In this document: in pieces, positions 15,491-23,137 of the stretch
Layout: every line of letters begins with the position of its first letter
Position numbering within the stretch: the stretch's first letter is position 1
DNA from: Bacteroidota bacterium
GTDB lineage: Bacteria; Bacteroidota; Bacteroidia; Chitinophagales; Chitinophagaceae
Assembly: GCA_023429825.1 (NCBI GenBank)
Contig: JAEZDC010000021.1
Location: 1 to 33,653, forward strand
Direction of reading: 5' to 3'
Length of the DNA stretch: 33,653 nucleotides
Notes under the pieces: model-generated
The model's input: the letters and a program-made list of their open reading frames with translations, nothing else
The model's database searches: none
What the model was told of the DNA's origin: nothing
Position numbers and translations under genes: made by a program

Positions 15491-15523
15491 AATATCGTAA
15501 TTCTTTAATCTTTGTCAGGACGG

Positions 15524-15531
15524 CAAAAATA
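15524..15531 (-). promoter_or_regulatory. -7 box of the isc operon
   Basis: TATTTTTG on the minus strand fits TAnnTTTG and lies 34 bases before the iscS ATG, leaving a leader of about 27 bases. No TTG is found at the usual 19-base distance. It sits 15 bases from the opposing box of the epimerase gene, so the two promoters are almost back to back. Confidence 0.4.
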
Positions 15532-15546
15532 CTGCAATCAAGGCTA

Positions 15547-15554
15547 TAAATTTG
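15547..15554 (+). promoter_or_regulatory. -7 box of the methylmalonyl-CoA epimerase gene
   Basis: TAAATTTG is a perfect TAnnTTTG match 55 bases before the ATG at 15610. No well-spaced TTG is visible upstream. An alternative TTG start at 15601 is possible but gives a worse N-terminus. Confidence 0.4.
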
Positions 15555-15609
15555 AGGCGAATTAAGCCTTTAGCCTAATTTTCTCGAAATCGTAAAGCCA
15601 TTGAATATC

Positions 15610-16011
15610 ATGTTAAAACTAGAGCACATCGGTATTGCAGTGAAAGAACTGAAGACTTCAATCCCCCTATTTGAAAAACTGCTGAATACCCCCTGTTATA
15701 AAACAGAATTGGTTGAGACTGAAAACGTAAACACTGCTTTTTTTCAGAAAGGCGAAAGCAAGATAGAGCTGCTGGAAAGCACTACAAACGAAGGCGTGAT
15801 CGCTAAATTCATTGAAAAGAAAAGCGAAGGCCTTCATCATCTTGCTTTTGAAGTCGACGATATAGAAGCAGAAATGGAGCGTTTGAAAGATCAAGGCTTT
15901 GTTTTATTGAATGATAAACCTAAGAAAGGTGCTGACAATAAGTTGGTTTGCTTTCTTCATCCCAAAGGGACGAATGGTGTGCTATGGGAATTATGCCAGG
16001 AGATCAGGTAA
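15610..16011 (+). CDS. mce: Methylmalonyl-CoA epimerase (VOC family)
   Basis: A 133-residue glyoxalase/VOC-fold enzyme that interconverts the (R) and (S) forms of methylmalonyl-CoA in propionate/succinate metabolism. It begins MLKLEHIGIAV with the metal-ligand His6. Further likely ligands are E53 in SKIELLES, a histidine in GLHHLAFEVDDI (76/77) and E127 in GVLWELCQ. Length and motif order match the family. The ATG at 15610 is preferred over a TTG nine bases upstream. It stands alone on the plus strand; no mutase gene is nearby. Confidence 0.92.
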   Translation: MLKLEHIGIAVKELKTSIPLFEKLLNTPCYKTELVETENVNTAFFQKGESKIELLESTTNEGVIAKFIEKKSEGLHHLAFEVDDIEAEMERLKDQGFVLLNDKPKKGADNKLVCFLHPKGTNGVLWELCQEIR

Positions 16012-16070
16012 GGCTTTTTTTCATAAACGATCAATGCAACAGTATGGCTGAAGCATGCTTAAAGCATACC

Positions 16071-16103
16071 AAAGCCCTATCAAAGCCGTATCAAAGCCCT
16101 ATC
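16071..16103 (+). repeat. three tandem copies of an 11-bp unit in the intergenic region
   Basis: AAAGCCCTATC, AAAGCCGTATC and AAAGCCCTATC follow each other without gaps, and a fourth partial unit begins at 16104. The flanks carry repeated GCAT words, including the perfect palindrome AAGCATGCTT at 16051-16060 and two GCATG words at 16108-16135. It lies in the 198-base gap between mce and the next plausible start codon. No clear promoter box is visible there. Confidence 0.7.
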
Positions 16104-16209
16104 AAAGGCATGGATGGTGCATGAGGAATGCATGAGAAGTTGCTTTATCAACGATGTTGCAACCCAAGATTTTTACTTCGTAACTTACCTTCACATCACA
16201 AATTCAGCT

Positions 16210-17376
16210 ATGTACAAGTTGCTCACCTTTGCTGCTACAGCATTCATCCTTTCGTTTAGTTGCCAGTCTACCGAAAAGAAGATCAATGCTTCATCTTCAC
16301 AAACAGCAGATGCGAATACCGATGCATTGAACGCCAAATACAATCTTGACAAGATCTCTCTGCCGGAAGGTTTTTCGATCTCTGTTTATGCTGAAGTGCC
16401 CAATGCAAGAAGCATGTGCTGGGGTGCAAAGGGAACTTTGTTTGTGGGTAATCGTGGTGAAGACAATGTGTACGCTGTTTCAGATAATAATAATGATGGA
16501 AAAGCCGACAGGGTGTATAAAATTGCATCGGGATTGAATATGCCGAACGGGGTTGCTTTTAAAGATGGCAGCTTATATGTTGCAGAAGTGAGCAGGATAC
16601 TTCGCTATGATAACATTGAAGAGAAATTAGATAACCCACCCACACCTGTTGTTGTTACCGATAAGTACCCCACTAAAACACATCACGGTTGGAAGTTCAT
16701 TGCGTTCGGTCCCGATGGAAAATTGTATGTGCCAGTAGGTGCACCGTGTAATGTGTGCGAAGAAAAGGACAAAGTATTCTCCAGCATCACTACCATAAAT
16801 CCTGATGGCAGCGGAATTGAAGTATTTGCGCATGGTGTAAGAAATACTGTTGGCTTCGCATGGCATCCGGATACAAAAGAGTTATGGTTTACTGATAATG
16901 GAAGAGATATGTTGGGTGATAACCTTCCCGGTGATGAGTTGAACCATGCACCAAAAAAAGATATTCATTTTGGATTTCCATATTGCCACCAGGGCAATAC
17001 TTTAGATCCACAGTTTGGTAATGGAAAGAACTGTAACAGTTATGTATCGCCTGCTAAAGTTTTAGATCCTCACGTTGCCGCATTGGGAATGCGGTTTTAT
17101 ACAGGTAATCAATTTCCGGCTGAATATCACAAACAAATTTTCATTGCAGAACATGGCAGTTGGAATAGGAGCAATGCCATCGGGTATCGTGTGATGCTTG
17201 TCACCCTGAACGGAAATACTGTCACGTCAAACAAACCTTTTGCAGAAGGATGGCTGCAAGGAAATGGTAAAGTTTTAGGTCGTCCCGTTGACATCGAGAT
17301 GATGAAAGACGGATCAATACTGGTGAGCGATGATTATGCGGGGGCTATCTACAAAATATCGTATAAAGGAAAATAA
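16210..17376 (+). CDS. Lipoprotein, L-sorbosone/PQQ-dependent sugar dehydrogenase-like beta-propeller
   Basis: From the ATG at 16210 this is a 388-residue protein with a lipoprotein-like signal (MYKLLTFAATAFILSFSC, Cys18). The six-bladed propeller of the glucose/sorbosone dehydrogenase family follows. Motifs include LPEGFSISVYAEVPNARSM, HHGWKFIAFGPDGKLYVPVG, GVRNTVGFAWHP, ELWFTDNGRDMLGD, HFGFPYCHQG and FIAEHGSWNRS. Such proteins oxidise sugars or aldehydes at the cell surface when PQQ is available, but the true substrate is unknown. An upstream ATG at 16114 would add 32 residues before the signal peptide and run through repetitive DNA, so it is not favoured. Confidence 0.9.
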   Translation: MYKLLTFAATAFILSFSCQSTEKKINASSSQTADANTDALNAKYNLDKISLPEGFSISVYAEVPNARSMCWGAKGTLFVGNRGEDNVYAVSDNNNDGKADRVYKIASGLNMPNGVAFKDGSLYVAEVSRILRYDNIEEKLDNPPTPVVVTDKYPTKTHHGWKFIAFGPDGKLYVPVGAPCNVCEEKDKVFSSITTINPDGSGIEVFAHGVRNTVGFAWHPDTKELWFTDNGRDMLGDNLPGDELNHAPKKDIHFGFPYCHQGNTLDPQFGNGKNCNSYVSPAKVLDPHVAALGMRFYTGNQFPAEYHKQIFIAEHGSWNRSNAIGYRVMLVTLNGNTVTSNKPFAEGWLQGNGKVLGRPVDIEMMKDGSILVSDDYAGAIYKISYKGK

Positions 17377-17396
17377 TTGCAACTCAGCTTGTTCAG

Positions 17397-17439
17397 TAAT
17401 GAACCAAACGCACAAGAGTGCGACGCAACAGGCGATGCC
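17397..17439 (+). repeat. dispersed 43-bp repeat, copy A
   Basis: This segment begins 20 bases after the upstream stop codon. It aligns without gaps to 28381-28423 at about 33 of 43 positions, sharing TAATG, ACAAG and CAACA words and the GCGAYGCC end. It contains a 5-bp stem with an AAGA tetraloop (CGCAC/GTGCG, 17409-17422). Both copies are on the same strand and follow plus-strand genes. Nothing else was recognised in 17440-17556. Confidence 0.55.
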
Positions 17440-17556
17440 TTCTGCACTGAGGCTGGCCACATAAAAATTCTTCTAACAAAGTTTTATTTCAGCATTGTTA
17501 AGCATGTAAATGCTAACTAAACGTAGCATGTATATTGACGCTCTAAGAGCAAAATC

Positions 17557-17562
17557 AAGGAG
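17557..17562 (+). promoter_or_regulatory. strong Shine-Dalgarno sequence before the lipoprotein gene
   Basis: AAGGAG lies seven bases before the ATG at 17570. It decides that start over an in-frame ATG at 17510. Bacteroidota genes usually lack such a site, so it is noteworthy here. Confidence 0.7.
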
Positions 17563-17569
17563 ACATACT

Positions 17570-18217
17570 ATGAAACGTTTGTGGCTTTTAATGGTACCCT
17601 TTGTGCTGTTTATGGCTGCATGTAGCAGTACAAACATTACCAACAGTTGGAAGGACGAAAATGTATCAGCATCTAACCTAAAAAAAGTGATGGTGCTGGC
17701 GATGTTGCCTGAGAAGCAAAGAACACTGAGGCAACAAATGGAAGATGAAATGGTGGATGACTTGCGCAAGCAGGGCTATGCTGCCGTGAGTTCAATGGAA
17801 GAATTTGGACCAAAAGCATTTAACGGGTTGAAAGAAAAGGAAGTAATGAATGAATTGAGTAACAGCAATATTGATGGTGTGATCACTATCGGTTTGCTGG
17901 ATACGGAACAGGAGGAAATATATAAACCGGGCGATGTGCGCTATGAACCCGTTACTTTTTACAACCGGTTCTATCGCAGGTTCCAGACGTATTATCAAAG
18001 AGTGTATACGCCGGGATACTATGAGCGATCAACCAGTTATTTCTTTGAAACGAATTTGCATGATGTAAGAAACAACAAGTTGTTGTACTCTGCACAATCG
18101 CAATCTTTCTCTCCTTCAAGCGCATCGCAAATCGCTAATGAAGTGTCGAAAGCAGTGGTGAAGGATATGCAAAAGAAAAACATTTTGAGTAGCTCGGTAG
18201 CTAAGCATTTGAATTAA
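17570..18217 (+). CDS. Putative lipoprotein of unknown function
   Basis: From the ATG at 17570 this is a 215-residue protein with a clear lipoprotein signal peptide (MKRLWLLMVPFVLFMAAC, Cys18) followed by SSTNITNSWKDENV. An alpha/beta-looking domain comes next (KKVMVLAMLPEKQRTLRQQ, DGVITIGLLDTEQEE). The middle is unusually rich in Tyr, Arg and Phe (about 125-160: FYNRFYRRFQTYYQRVY). The C-terminal part may resemble DUF4136-type lipoproteins, but I cannot assign a family safely. It is probably exported and membrane anchored. It has its own Shine-Dalgarno site and a strong terminator 14 bases after its stop, so it is likely a single-gene unit. Confidence 0.8.
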   Translation: MKRLWLLMVPFVLFMAACSSTNITNSWKDENVSASNLKKVMVLAMLPEKQRTLRQQMEDEMVDDLRKQGYAAVSSMEEFGPKAFNGLKEKEVMNELSNSNIDGVITIGLLDTEQEEIYKPGDVRYEPVTFYNRFYRRFQTYYQRVYTPGYYERSTSYFFETNLHDVRNNKLLYSAQSQSFSPSSASQIANEVSKAVVKDMQKKNILSSSVAKHLN

Positions 18218-18231
18218 TTCCTTCTTCCGTG

Positions 18232-18264
18232 AAAAAAGCTCTCGAAGATTTCGGGGGCTTTTTT
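18232..18264 (+). terminator. bidirectional Rho-independent terminator
   Basis: A 9-bp stem with G-T wobbles (GCTCTCGAA with TTCGGGGGC, 18238-18258) has a 3-base loop. It is flanked by six A on the left and six T on the right. It follows the lipoprotein stop by 14 bases and can also stop minus-strand transcription coming from rnc. Confidence 0.85.
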
Positions 18265-18310
18265 GTGTATGCACTGAAAGAAGCGACTTCAATTTCAGTA
18301 TTTTGGAAAT

Positions 18311-19012
18311 TTACAGTTCAAGCTTTTCTACCGCAACCTGTGCAGCTGCCTGGCTGGCATCTTTCTTATTGAAACCTTTTCCTTCACAAACGGTTTCACC
18401 GTCGAGGATTATCGCGATGGTAAAGATCCTTCTACCTCCTTCCATTTTTTCTTCAATGGTTTCAAACTCAAGGGTACGGCCATTTTTACTTGCCCACCCG
18501 ATCAACCGGTTTTTGAGATTGATATCAACCTGTTCAAGATCATCTACAAACATGTGCGGGATAACGATATGATTGAATACCCAGGTTCTCGTTTTTTTGT
18601 AACCCTTATCCAGGTACACGGCACCAACTACTGCCTCGAGTGTGTTACCGAATATCTGGCTGCTCTTAAGAGAATTGTCAAACTTGTTGTACAGCGTAAT
18701 CTTTTTCAATCCCATCTTTAAAGCAATATCATTCAACTGCTGGCGATTCACCATCTTACTTCGCATCTCGGTGAGAAAGCCTTCGCCTTTATAAGGATAT
18801 CTTTTAAAAAGATAGTCGGCTACAATAGCGCTTAACACCGCATCACCTAAATATTCCAACCGCTCATTGTTCTCATCAGGTGTTTCCTTAATGGAACGGT
18901 GACTTAATGCAGTCTGGTACAAAAGCAAATTGCCAGGCTTTATACCCAGCACATTGCGGATCTGTTTTTCAAACTGGCTGGACTTTTTAAAATACTGGGT
19001 GATCGATTTCAC
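18311..19012 (-). CDS. rnc: Ribonuclease III
   Basis: A 233-residue RNase III that cuts double-stranded RNA in rRNA and mRNA processing. The signature NERLEYLGDAVLSAIVADYL gives the catalytic Asp57. The second acidic site is E126 in GNTLEAVVGAVYLDKG. The residue three places before E126, an aspartate in E. coli RNase III, is Asn123 here; from memory the Bacteroidota enzymes commonly have GNALEA at this place. The double-stranded RNA-binding domain (about 160-233) ends KKDASQAAAQVAVEKLEL. It is separated from the transketolase gene by 97 bases without a clear promoter box and may be co-transcribed with it. Confidence 0.95.
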   Translation of the reverse strand: MKSITQYFKKSSQFEKQIRNVLGIKPGNLLLYQTALSHRSIKETPDENNERLEYLGDAVLSAIVADYLFKRYPYKGEGFLTEMRSKMVNRQQLNDIALKMGLKKITLYNKFDNSLKSSQIFGNTLEAVVGAVYLDKGYKKTRTWVFNHIVIPHMFVDDLEQVDINLKNRLIGWASKNGRTLEFETIEEKMEGGRRIFTIAIILDGETVCEGKGFNKKDASQAAAQVAVEKLEL

Positions 19013-19109
19013 ACCGTTAAGCTAAGAAATTAGATGGAATAATGTAGAAGCAATCATCAATGTATTTAAGCATATTGTTACAATGTTCAAATCGGCGGTT
19101 GCGATAAGA

Positions 19110-20072
19110 TTATTTCTTTCTTGCGATAACCTTCTTTGCAGCTTCAATGATGTATGGGGTATCTAAACCATATTTCTTTAATAGCTCTACTGGCTTACCG
19201 CTTTCACCGAAAGTATCATTAGTACCAATGTATTCGATAGGGATAGGGAAATTCTTTGAAGCAACCTGTGCAATGCTATCACCTAAACCACCGATCACAT
19301 TATGTTCCTCAACTGTTACTGCACATTTGGTTTTGGAAATAGATCTGATAACTGCTTCTGTATCGAGTGGTTTGATTGTATGGATATTAATCACTTCTAC
19401 ACTAATACCTTCTTCTTCCAGTAATCTTCCGGCTTCAATAGCCTTCCACACCATATGACCGCATGCAAAAATAGATACGTCAGTTCCTTCACTGAAATGT
19501 TGGGCTTTACCGATCACAAAATCGCTTCCATCTGTTGCGGTGAAGTTGGGCCATTTAGGACGACCAAATCGTAAATACACAGGACCTTGATATGAAGCGA
19601 TGGCAATTGTGGCAGCCTTGGTTTGATTATAATCGCAAGGCACGATCACAGTCATGCCGGGTAGCATCTTCATCAATCCAATATCTTCCAGTATCTGGTG
19701 CGTGGCGCCATCTTCACCTAACGTTAGCCCTGCATGAGATGCGCATATTTTTACGTTCTTATTGCTATAGGCCACCGATTGGCGTATCTGGTCGTATACT
19801 CTCCCGGTGCTGAAGTTTGCGAACGTTGTAGTGTAAGGGATCTTACCGCCGATCGTAAGGCCGGCCCCGATACCGATCATGTTTGCTTCAGCAATACCGC
19901 ATTGAATAAATCTTTCCGGGAATTCTTTGATGAATTTATTGAGTTTAAGCGAACCTGCGAGATCAGCAGTAAGGGCAACGACATTTGGATTTTGCTTTGC
20001 CACTTCATAGATACCATCACCAAAACCACCGCGGGTTTCCTGTTCATTTTGAATTTGAATGTTCTTTAGCAT
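19110..20072 (-). CDS. Transketolase, C-terminal half (pyrimidine-binding and C-terminal domains)
   Basis: From the ATG at 20072 this is a 320-residue protein covering only the second half of transketolase. QETRGGFGDGIYEVAKQNPN and VVALTADLAGSLKLNKF begin the pyrimidine-binding domain. The catalytic glutamate is in QCGIAEANMIGIGAG, and DGATHQILEDIGLMKMLPGM follows. The C-terminal domain carries INIHTIKPLD and VEEHNVIGGLGDSIA. In split transketolases the thiamine-diphosphate-binding N-terminal half is a separate protein, usually encoded next door; it is not here, since galE lies upstream and rnc downstream. The ATG at 20093 would add seven residues and overlaps a promoter box, so 20072 is preferred. 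Confidence 0.92.
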   Translation of the reverse strand: MLKNIQIQNEQETRGGFGDGIYEVAKQNPNVVALTADLAGSLKLNKFIKEFPERFIQCGIAEANMIGIGAGLTIGGKIPYTTTFANFSTGRVYDQIRQSVAYSNKNVKICASHAGLTLGEDGATHQILEDIGLMKMLPGMTVIVPCDYNQTKAATIAIASYQGPVYLRFGRPKWPNFTATDGSDFVIGKAQHFSEGTDVSIFACGHMVWKAIEAGRLLEEEGISVEVINIHTIKPLDTEAVIRSISKTKCAVTVEEHNVIGGLGDSIAQVASKNFPIPIEYIGTNDTFGESGKPVELLKKYGLDTPYIIEAAKKVIARKK

Positions 20073-20090
20073 GCCAGCAGTTATTGGCTG

Positions 20091-20098
20091 CAAATGTA
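20091..20098 (-). promoter_or_regulatory. -7 box of the transketolase C-half gene
   Basis: TACATTTG on the minus strand fits TAnnTTTG, 18 bases before the ATG at 20072. It lies between the galE stop and this gene, so the transketolase half can be transcribed independently of galE. No well-placed TTG was seen. Confidence 0.4.
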
Positions 20099-20124
20099 AA
20101 GCATCGGGTAAGGAGAAAATAAAA

Positions 20125-21180
20125 TTAATTCAGTGCCGGGTCCTGGCTTCTTAATAACTGTTCATCGTCTTTGATCTTCAACTCCCATTTCCAGGCCGTA
20201 TCCATCATCACTTTAATATCGTATTTGATATTCCACCCCAGCGTTTTTACAGCACGATCATTATTTGCATATACAGCTACTACATCACCCGGTCTTCTAG
20301 GCCCAACCACATAATTAAGTTTCACCCCACTCACTTCTTCAAATGCTGCGATGGCTTCGAATACGGTGATCCCATTACCGGTTCCAAGATTGAATATCTC
20401 ACATTTGTTTTGATTTTTCTTTTGCTGCATGTACTGAATGGAAAGTGTATGAGCATTGGCAATATCAGAAACATGAATATAATCTCTTATGTTGCTGCCA
20501 TCTCTTGTAGGATAATCACTTCCAAATACCTGCATCTGCGGCAGTTTACCGATAGCCGTTTGGGTAATGGCCGGAACAAGGTTGGCGGGTTTGCCTAAAG
20601 GTAGTTCGCCAATGTTTATTGATGGATGAGCACCCACCGGGTTAAAGTAGCGCAGTAGTATACATGTGGTACTGGATGTCCTCGCGAACTCAGTGACTAT
20701 ATCCTCTCCTATCTGCTTGGTAGCGCCATAAGGAGATTCGGCTTTTTTTGAAGGAGTCTTTTCTGTAACCGGTATTTCATCGGGGTTGCCATATACAGTG
20801 CAGGAAGAAGAGAAAACAAAATAAGGCACTTCAAACTCCTTTGCACATTTTAAAATATTGATGAGAGAAAAAATATTATTCTCAAAATACAACAAGGGTT
20901 TTTCTACACTTTCCCCTACAGCTTTGTATGCGGCAAAGTGAATGATACCTTCTATATCGGGGTTCTCCTGGAATACCGCAAGAGTGTCGTCAAAGTCCTT
21001 CAGATCAACTTTATAATTCTTGATTCTCTTATCCGTAATCTTATATATTCCTTCCAACAAATAATCTGTAGACCTGCTGTTATCATCGATAGATATTACA
21101 TCAAATCCATTCTCAATGAGATCAACAATAGTATGTGAGCCTATATAACCGCATCCCCCCGTAACAAGAATCTTTGCCAT
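20125..21180 (-). CDS. galE: UDP-glucose 4-epimerase
   Basis: A 351-residue extended short-chain dehydrogenase that interconverts UDP-glucose and UDP-galactose for polysaccharide synthesis. It has the NAD-binding GGCGYIGSHT (from G8) and FSSSCTVYGNPDEIPVTE. The catalytic pair is Y151/K155 in SPYGATKQIGEDI. The family segments RYFNPVGAHPSINIGE, GSDYPTRDGSNIRDYIHVSD and NLGTGNGITVFEAI are also present. It follows pit by 36 bases on the same strand and may be transcribed with it. Confidence 0.95.
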   Translation of the reverse strand: MAKILVTGGCGYIGSHTIVDLIENGFDVISIDDNSRSTDYLLEGIYKITDKRIKNYKVDLKDFDDTLAVFQENPDIEGIIHFAAYKAVGESVEKPLLYFENNIFSLINILKCAKEFEVPYFVFSSSCTVYGNPDEIPVTEKTPSKKAESPYGATKQIGEDIVTEFARTSSTTCILLRYFNPVGAHPSINIGELPLGKPANLVPAITQTAIGKLPQMQVFGSDYPTRDGSNIRDYIHVSDIANAHTLSIQYMQQKKNQNKCEIFNLGTGNGITVFEAIAAFEEVSGVKLNYVVGPRRPGDVVAVYANNDRAVKTLGWNIKYDIKVMMDTAWKWELKIKDDEQLLRSQDPALN

Positions 21181-21216
21181 TCAAAAAGTTTGAGGCGGCA
21201 AATTACTTAAATGACT

Positions 21217-22278
21217 TTAGAACATGCGGATAATCCAATAAAACAAAGCAGCCATTAATGCGGAAACAGGTATGGTTAATATCCACGCCCAAAGTAAGCT
21301 TACTGTAACGCCCCAACGCACTGCAGATAAACGCTTGGTGGCACCAACGCCTATGATAGAACCAGTGATAGTATGTGTTGTACTTACGGGAATACCTAAA
21401 TGTTCAGTGACATATAATGTCACAGCCCCGGCTGTTTCAGCACTTACACCTTCAAGCGGAGTAACCTTGGTGATACGTGTACCCATCGTTTTTACGATCT
21501 TCCATCCACCGCTTAACGTACCCAGACCAATCATTAAAAAGCTGGTAAAAGGCACCCACCAATAGTCTTCTACGAAATGCCCAAATCGTTCCTTCGACTC
21601 CAGCGATGTATATGCTGTATTGCCTAACTGCATTTCATAATAAATAACTGCAGCGCCGATAATACCCATTACCTTCTGTGCATCATTACCACCATGGCCC
21701 AAGCTAAATGCCGCAGAGGAGGCAAGCTGTAATCTTTTGAACCATGTATCTGCCCGGTAGGGATTGGATCGTTTACACAGATGAACAATTAAAATGGTGA
21801 TAAAGAAAGCGATGATCATCCCTACGAGAGGTGCACCAAAAATGAAAAGAAATGTAGGGATCACTTTTGCATAGTTGATCACATCCGTACCGTTTTCTGA
21901 CAATCCTCCTGCATGCGCTAAAGCTGCGCCCATGAATCCGCCAAGTAATGTATGGGACGATGAGGAAGGAATACCAAACCACCATGTAAGCAGGTTCCAA
22001 ATAATGGCAGCGATCAATCCCGCCAATATCACTTCGAGCGTAATGAAATTTTCATGCACCGATTTCGCAATAGTGTTACCGATCTTAAACTCGCCGATCC
22101 AATACTTTGAAATAAAATATGCAGCAAAGTTGAACACCGCAGCCCAGAGCACAGCCTGAAATGGTGTAAGTACTTTAGTAGAAACAATCGTAGCGATAGA
22201 ATTGGCGGCATCATGAAAGCCGTTGATATAATCGAAAACAAGTGCTAAAACAATAATAACGATAAGCAGGGTAAACAT
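21217..22278 (-). CDS. pit: Inorganic phosphate transporter, PiT family
   Basis: A 353-residue membrane protein with about ten hydrophobic helices. The duplicated PiT motifs are present: FDYINGFHDAANSIATIVST near the N-terminus and SLGHGGNDAQKVMGIIGA in the middle. GIPSSSSHTLLGGFMGAALA and GIPVSTTHTITGSIIGVGA complete the pattern. It takes up phosphate, probably as a metal-phosphate or with cations. DUF47 lies upstream in the same orientation, the standard pairing. A long hairpin occupies the 87-base gap between them. Confidence 0.94.
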   Translation of the reverse strand: MFTLLIVIIVLALVFDYINGFHDAANSIATIVSTKVLTPFQAVLWAAVFNFAAYFISKYWIGEFKIGNTIAKSVHENFITLEVILAGLIAAIIWNLLTWWFGIPSSSSHTLLGGFMGAALAHAGGLSENGTDVINYAKVIPTFLFIFGAPLVGMIIAFFITILIVHLCKRSNPYRADTWFKRLQLASSAAFSLGHGGNDAQKVMGIIGAAVIYYEMQLGNTAYTSLESKERFGHFVEDYWWVPFTSFLMIGLGTLSGGWKIVKTMGTRITKVTPLEGVSAETAGAVTLYVTEHLGIPVSTTHTITGSIIGVGATKRLSAVRWGVTVSLLWAWILTIPVSALMAALFYWIIRMF

Positions 22279-22281
22279 AAA

Positions 22282-22365
22282 GGAATTTGAAAATCGTTTA
22301 ATGTGCTAATTTGAAAATGAGTGAAAGCATTTTCAAATTTTCAAATTGTCACATTTTCAAATTAG
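22282..22365. repeat. long hairpin between the DUF47 gene and pit
   Basis: Arms at 22282-22319 and 22328-22365 match at about 28 of 38 positions around an 8-base loop. The inner 12 bases of each arm are perfectly paired. Separately, CTAATTTGAAAATG (22306-22319) has a perfect inverted copy at 22352-22365. The word ATTTGAAAAT or its complement occurs five times. The hairpin begins immediately after the DUF47 stop codon, as in the isc operon, though the sequence words differ. Confidence 0.75.
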
Positions 22366-23013
22366 TTAAGAGTATTTGATGATGATGGATTCTATTACAT
22401 TGGCAGCATCTTCACATTTATCTGTAGCCACTTCCATTACCTGGTAGATCTCTCTTTTCTTGATCACTTCCTTAGCATCATTCTCATGCTGGAAAAGAAT
22501 ATCGATGCTCATATCAAAAATATCATCTGCCTGGTTTTCGATGCTGTTCACTTTTACCAAGGCTTCCGTCATCTTCCTCAGATTCTTCATATCTCTTAAA
22601 CCATGTACCGCTATCTTGATCTCGGCAGAGCCAAGCTGTATCAGGTCTGCCAGCTTTTTGATACCTGTATCATTTGGATTTACTTTATAGAAGTTGATCT
22701 TCTTGGAGCAGGCAAAAATGTAATCGGCTATATCGTCCAGCGCAGACGCTAAATAGTGGATGTCTTCCCTGTCAAATGGTGTAATAAAATTCCTGCCGAG
22801 TTCTGTAAATATCTGGTGGGTACTGTCGTCGTTCTTATGTTCAAGATCTTCTATCTGCGAAATGTATGCAGATCTCCTGTCATAATCAGGCTCGTTCACC
22901 ATTTTACACAAGAGAACACTCATCTCGTACACCCTGTCTGCCACATCTTCAAATAGGCCGTAGAATATCTTATTCTTTGGCATGAATAAACGTCCGATAG
23001 TATTAATACCCAT
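22366..23013 (-). CDS. DUF47/PhoU-like regulator of phosphate transport
   Basis: A 215-residue helical protein of the DUF47 (PhoU-like) family. It has FYGLFEDVADRVYEMSVLLCKM, then DLEHKNDDSTHQIFTEL (the conserved E-x-x-x-D pattern), FITPFDREDIHYLASALDDIAD and VATDKCEDAANVIESIIIKYS. Acidic and histidine residues of the repeats usually bind metals. These proteins accompany PiT transporters and modulate them from the cytoplasm. It is first in the two-gene unit, with a TATTTTTG box 17 bases upstream. An internal Met at residue 11 is an alternative start. Confidence 0.92.
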   Translation of the reverse strand: MGINTIGRLFMPKNKIFYGLFEDVADRVYEMSVLLCKMVNEPDYDRRSAYISQIEDLEHKNDDSTHQIFTELGRNFITPFDREDIHYLASALDDIADYIFACSKKINFYKVNPNDTGIKKLADLIQLGSAEIKIAVHGLRDMKNLRKMTEALVKVNSIENQADDIFDMSIDILFQHENDAKEVIKKREIYQVMEVATDKCEDAANVIESIIIKYS

Positions 23014-23029
23014 AGTCTTAATTTGACGG

Positions 23030-23037
23030 CAAAAATA
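23030..23037 (-). promoter_or_regulatory. -7 box of the DUF47-pit unit
   Basis: TATTTTTG on the minus strand fits TAnnTTTG, 17 bases before the DUF47 ATG. No TTG is found at the normal spacing. The leader would be about ten bases. Confidence 0.35.
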
Positions 23038-23137
23038 TATTCCCGCTCATTACACTATGGTTTTGTACCACAATTGAGCCAATAATTAATAATAAGATAA
23101 TATTAGCCGCCTGCTAAACAGTTGCTAAACACCTGAA

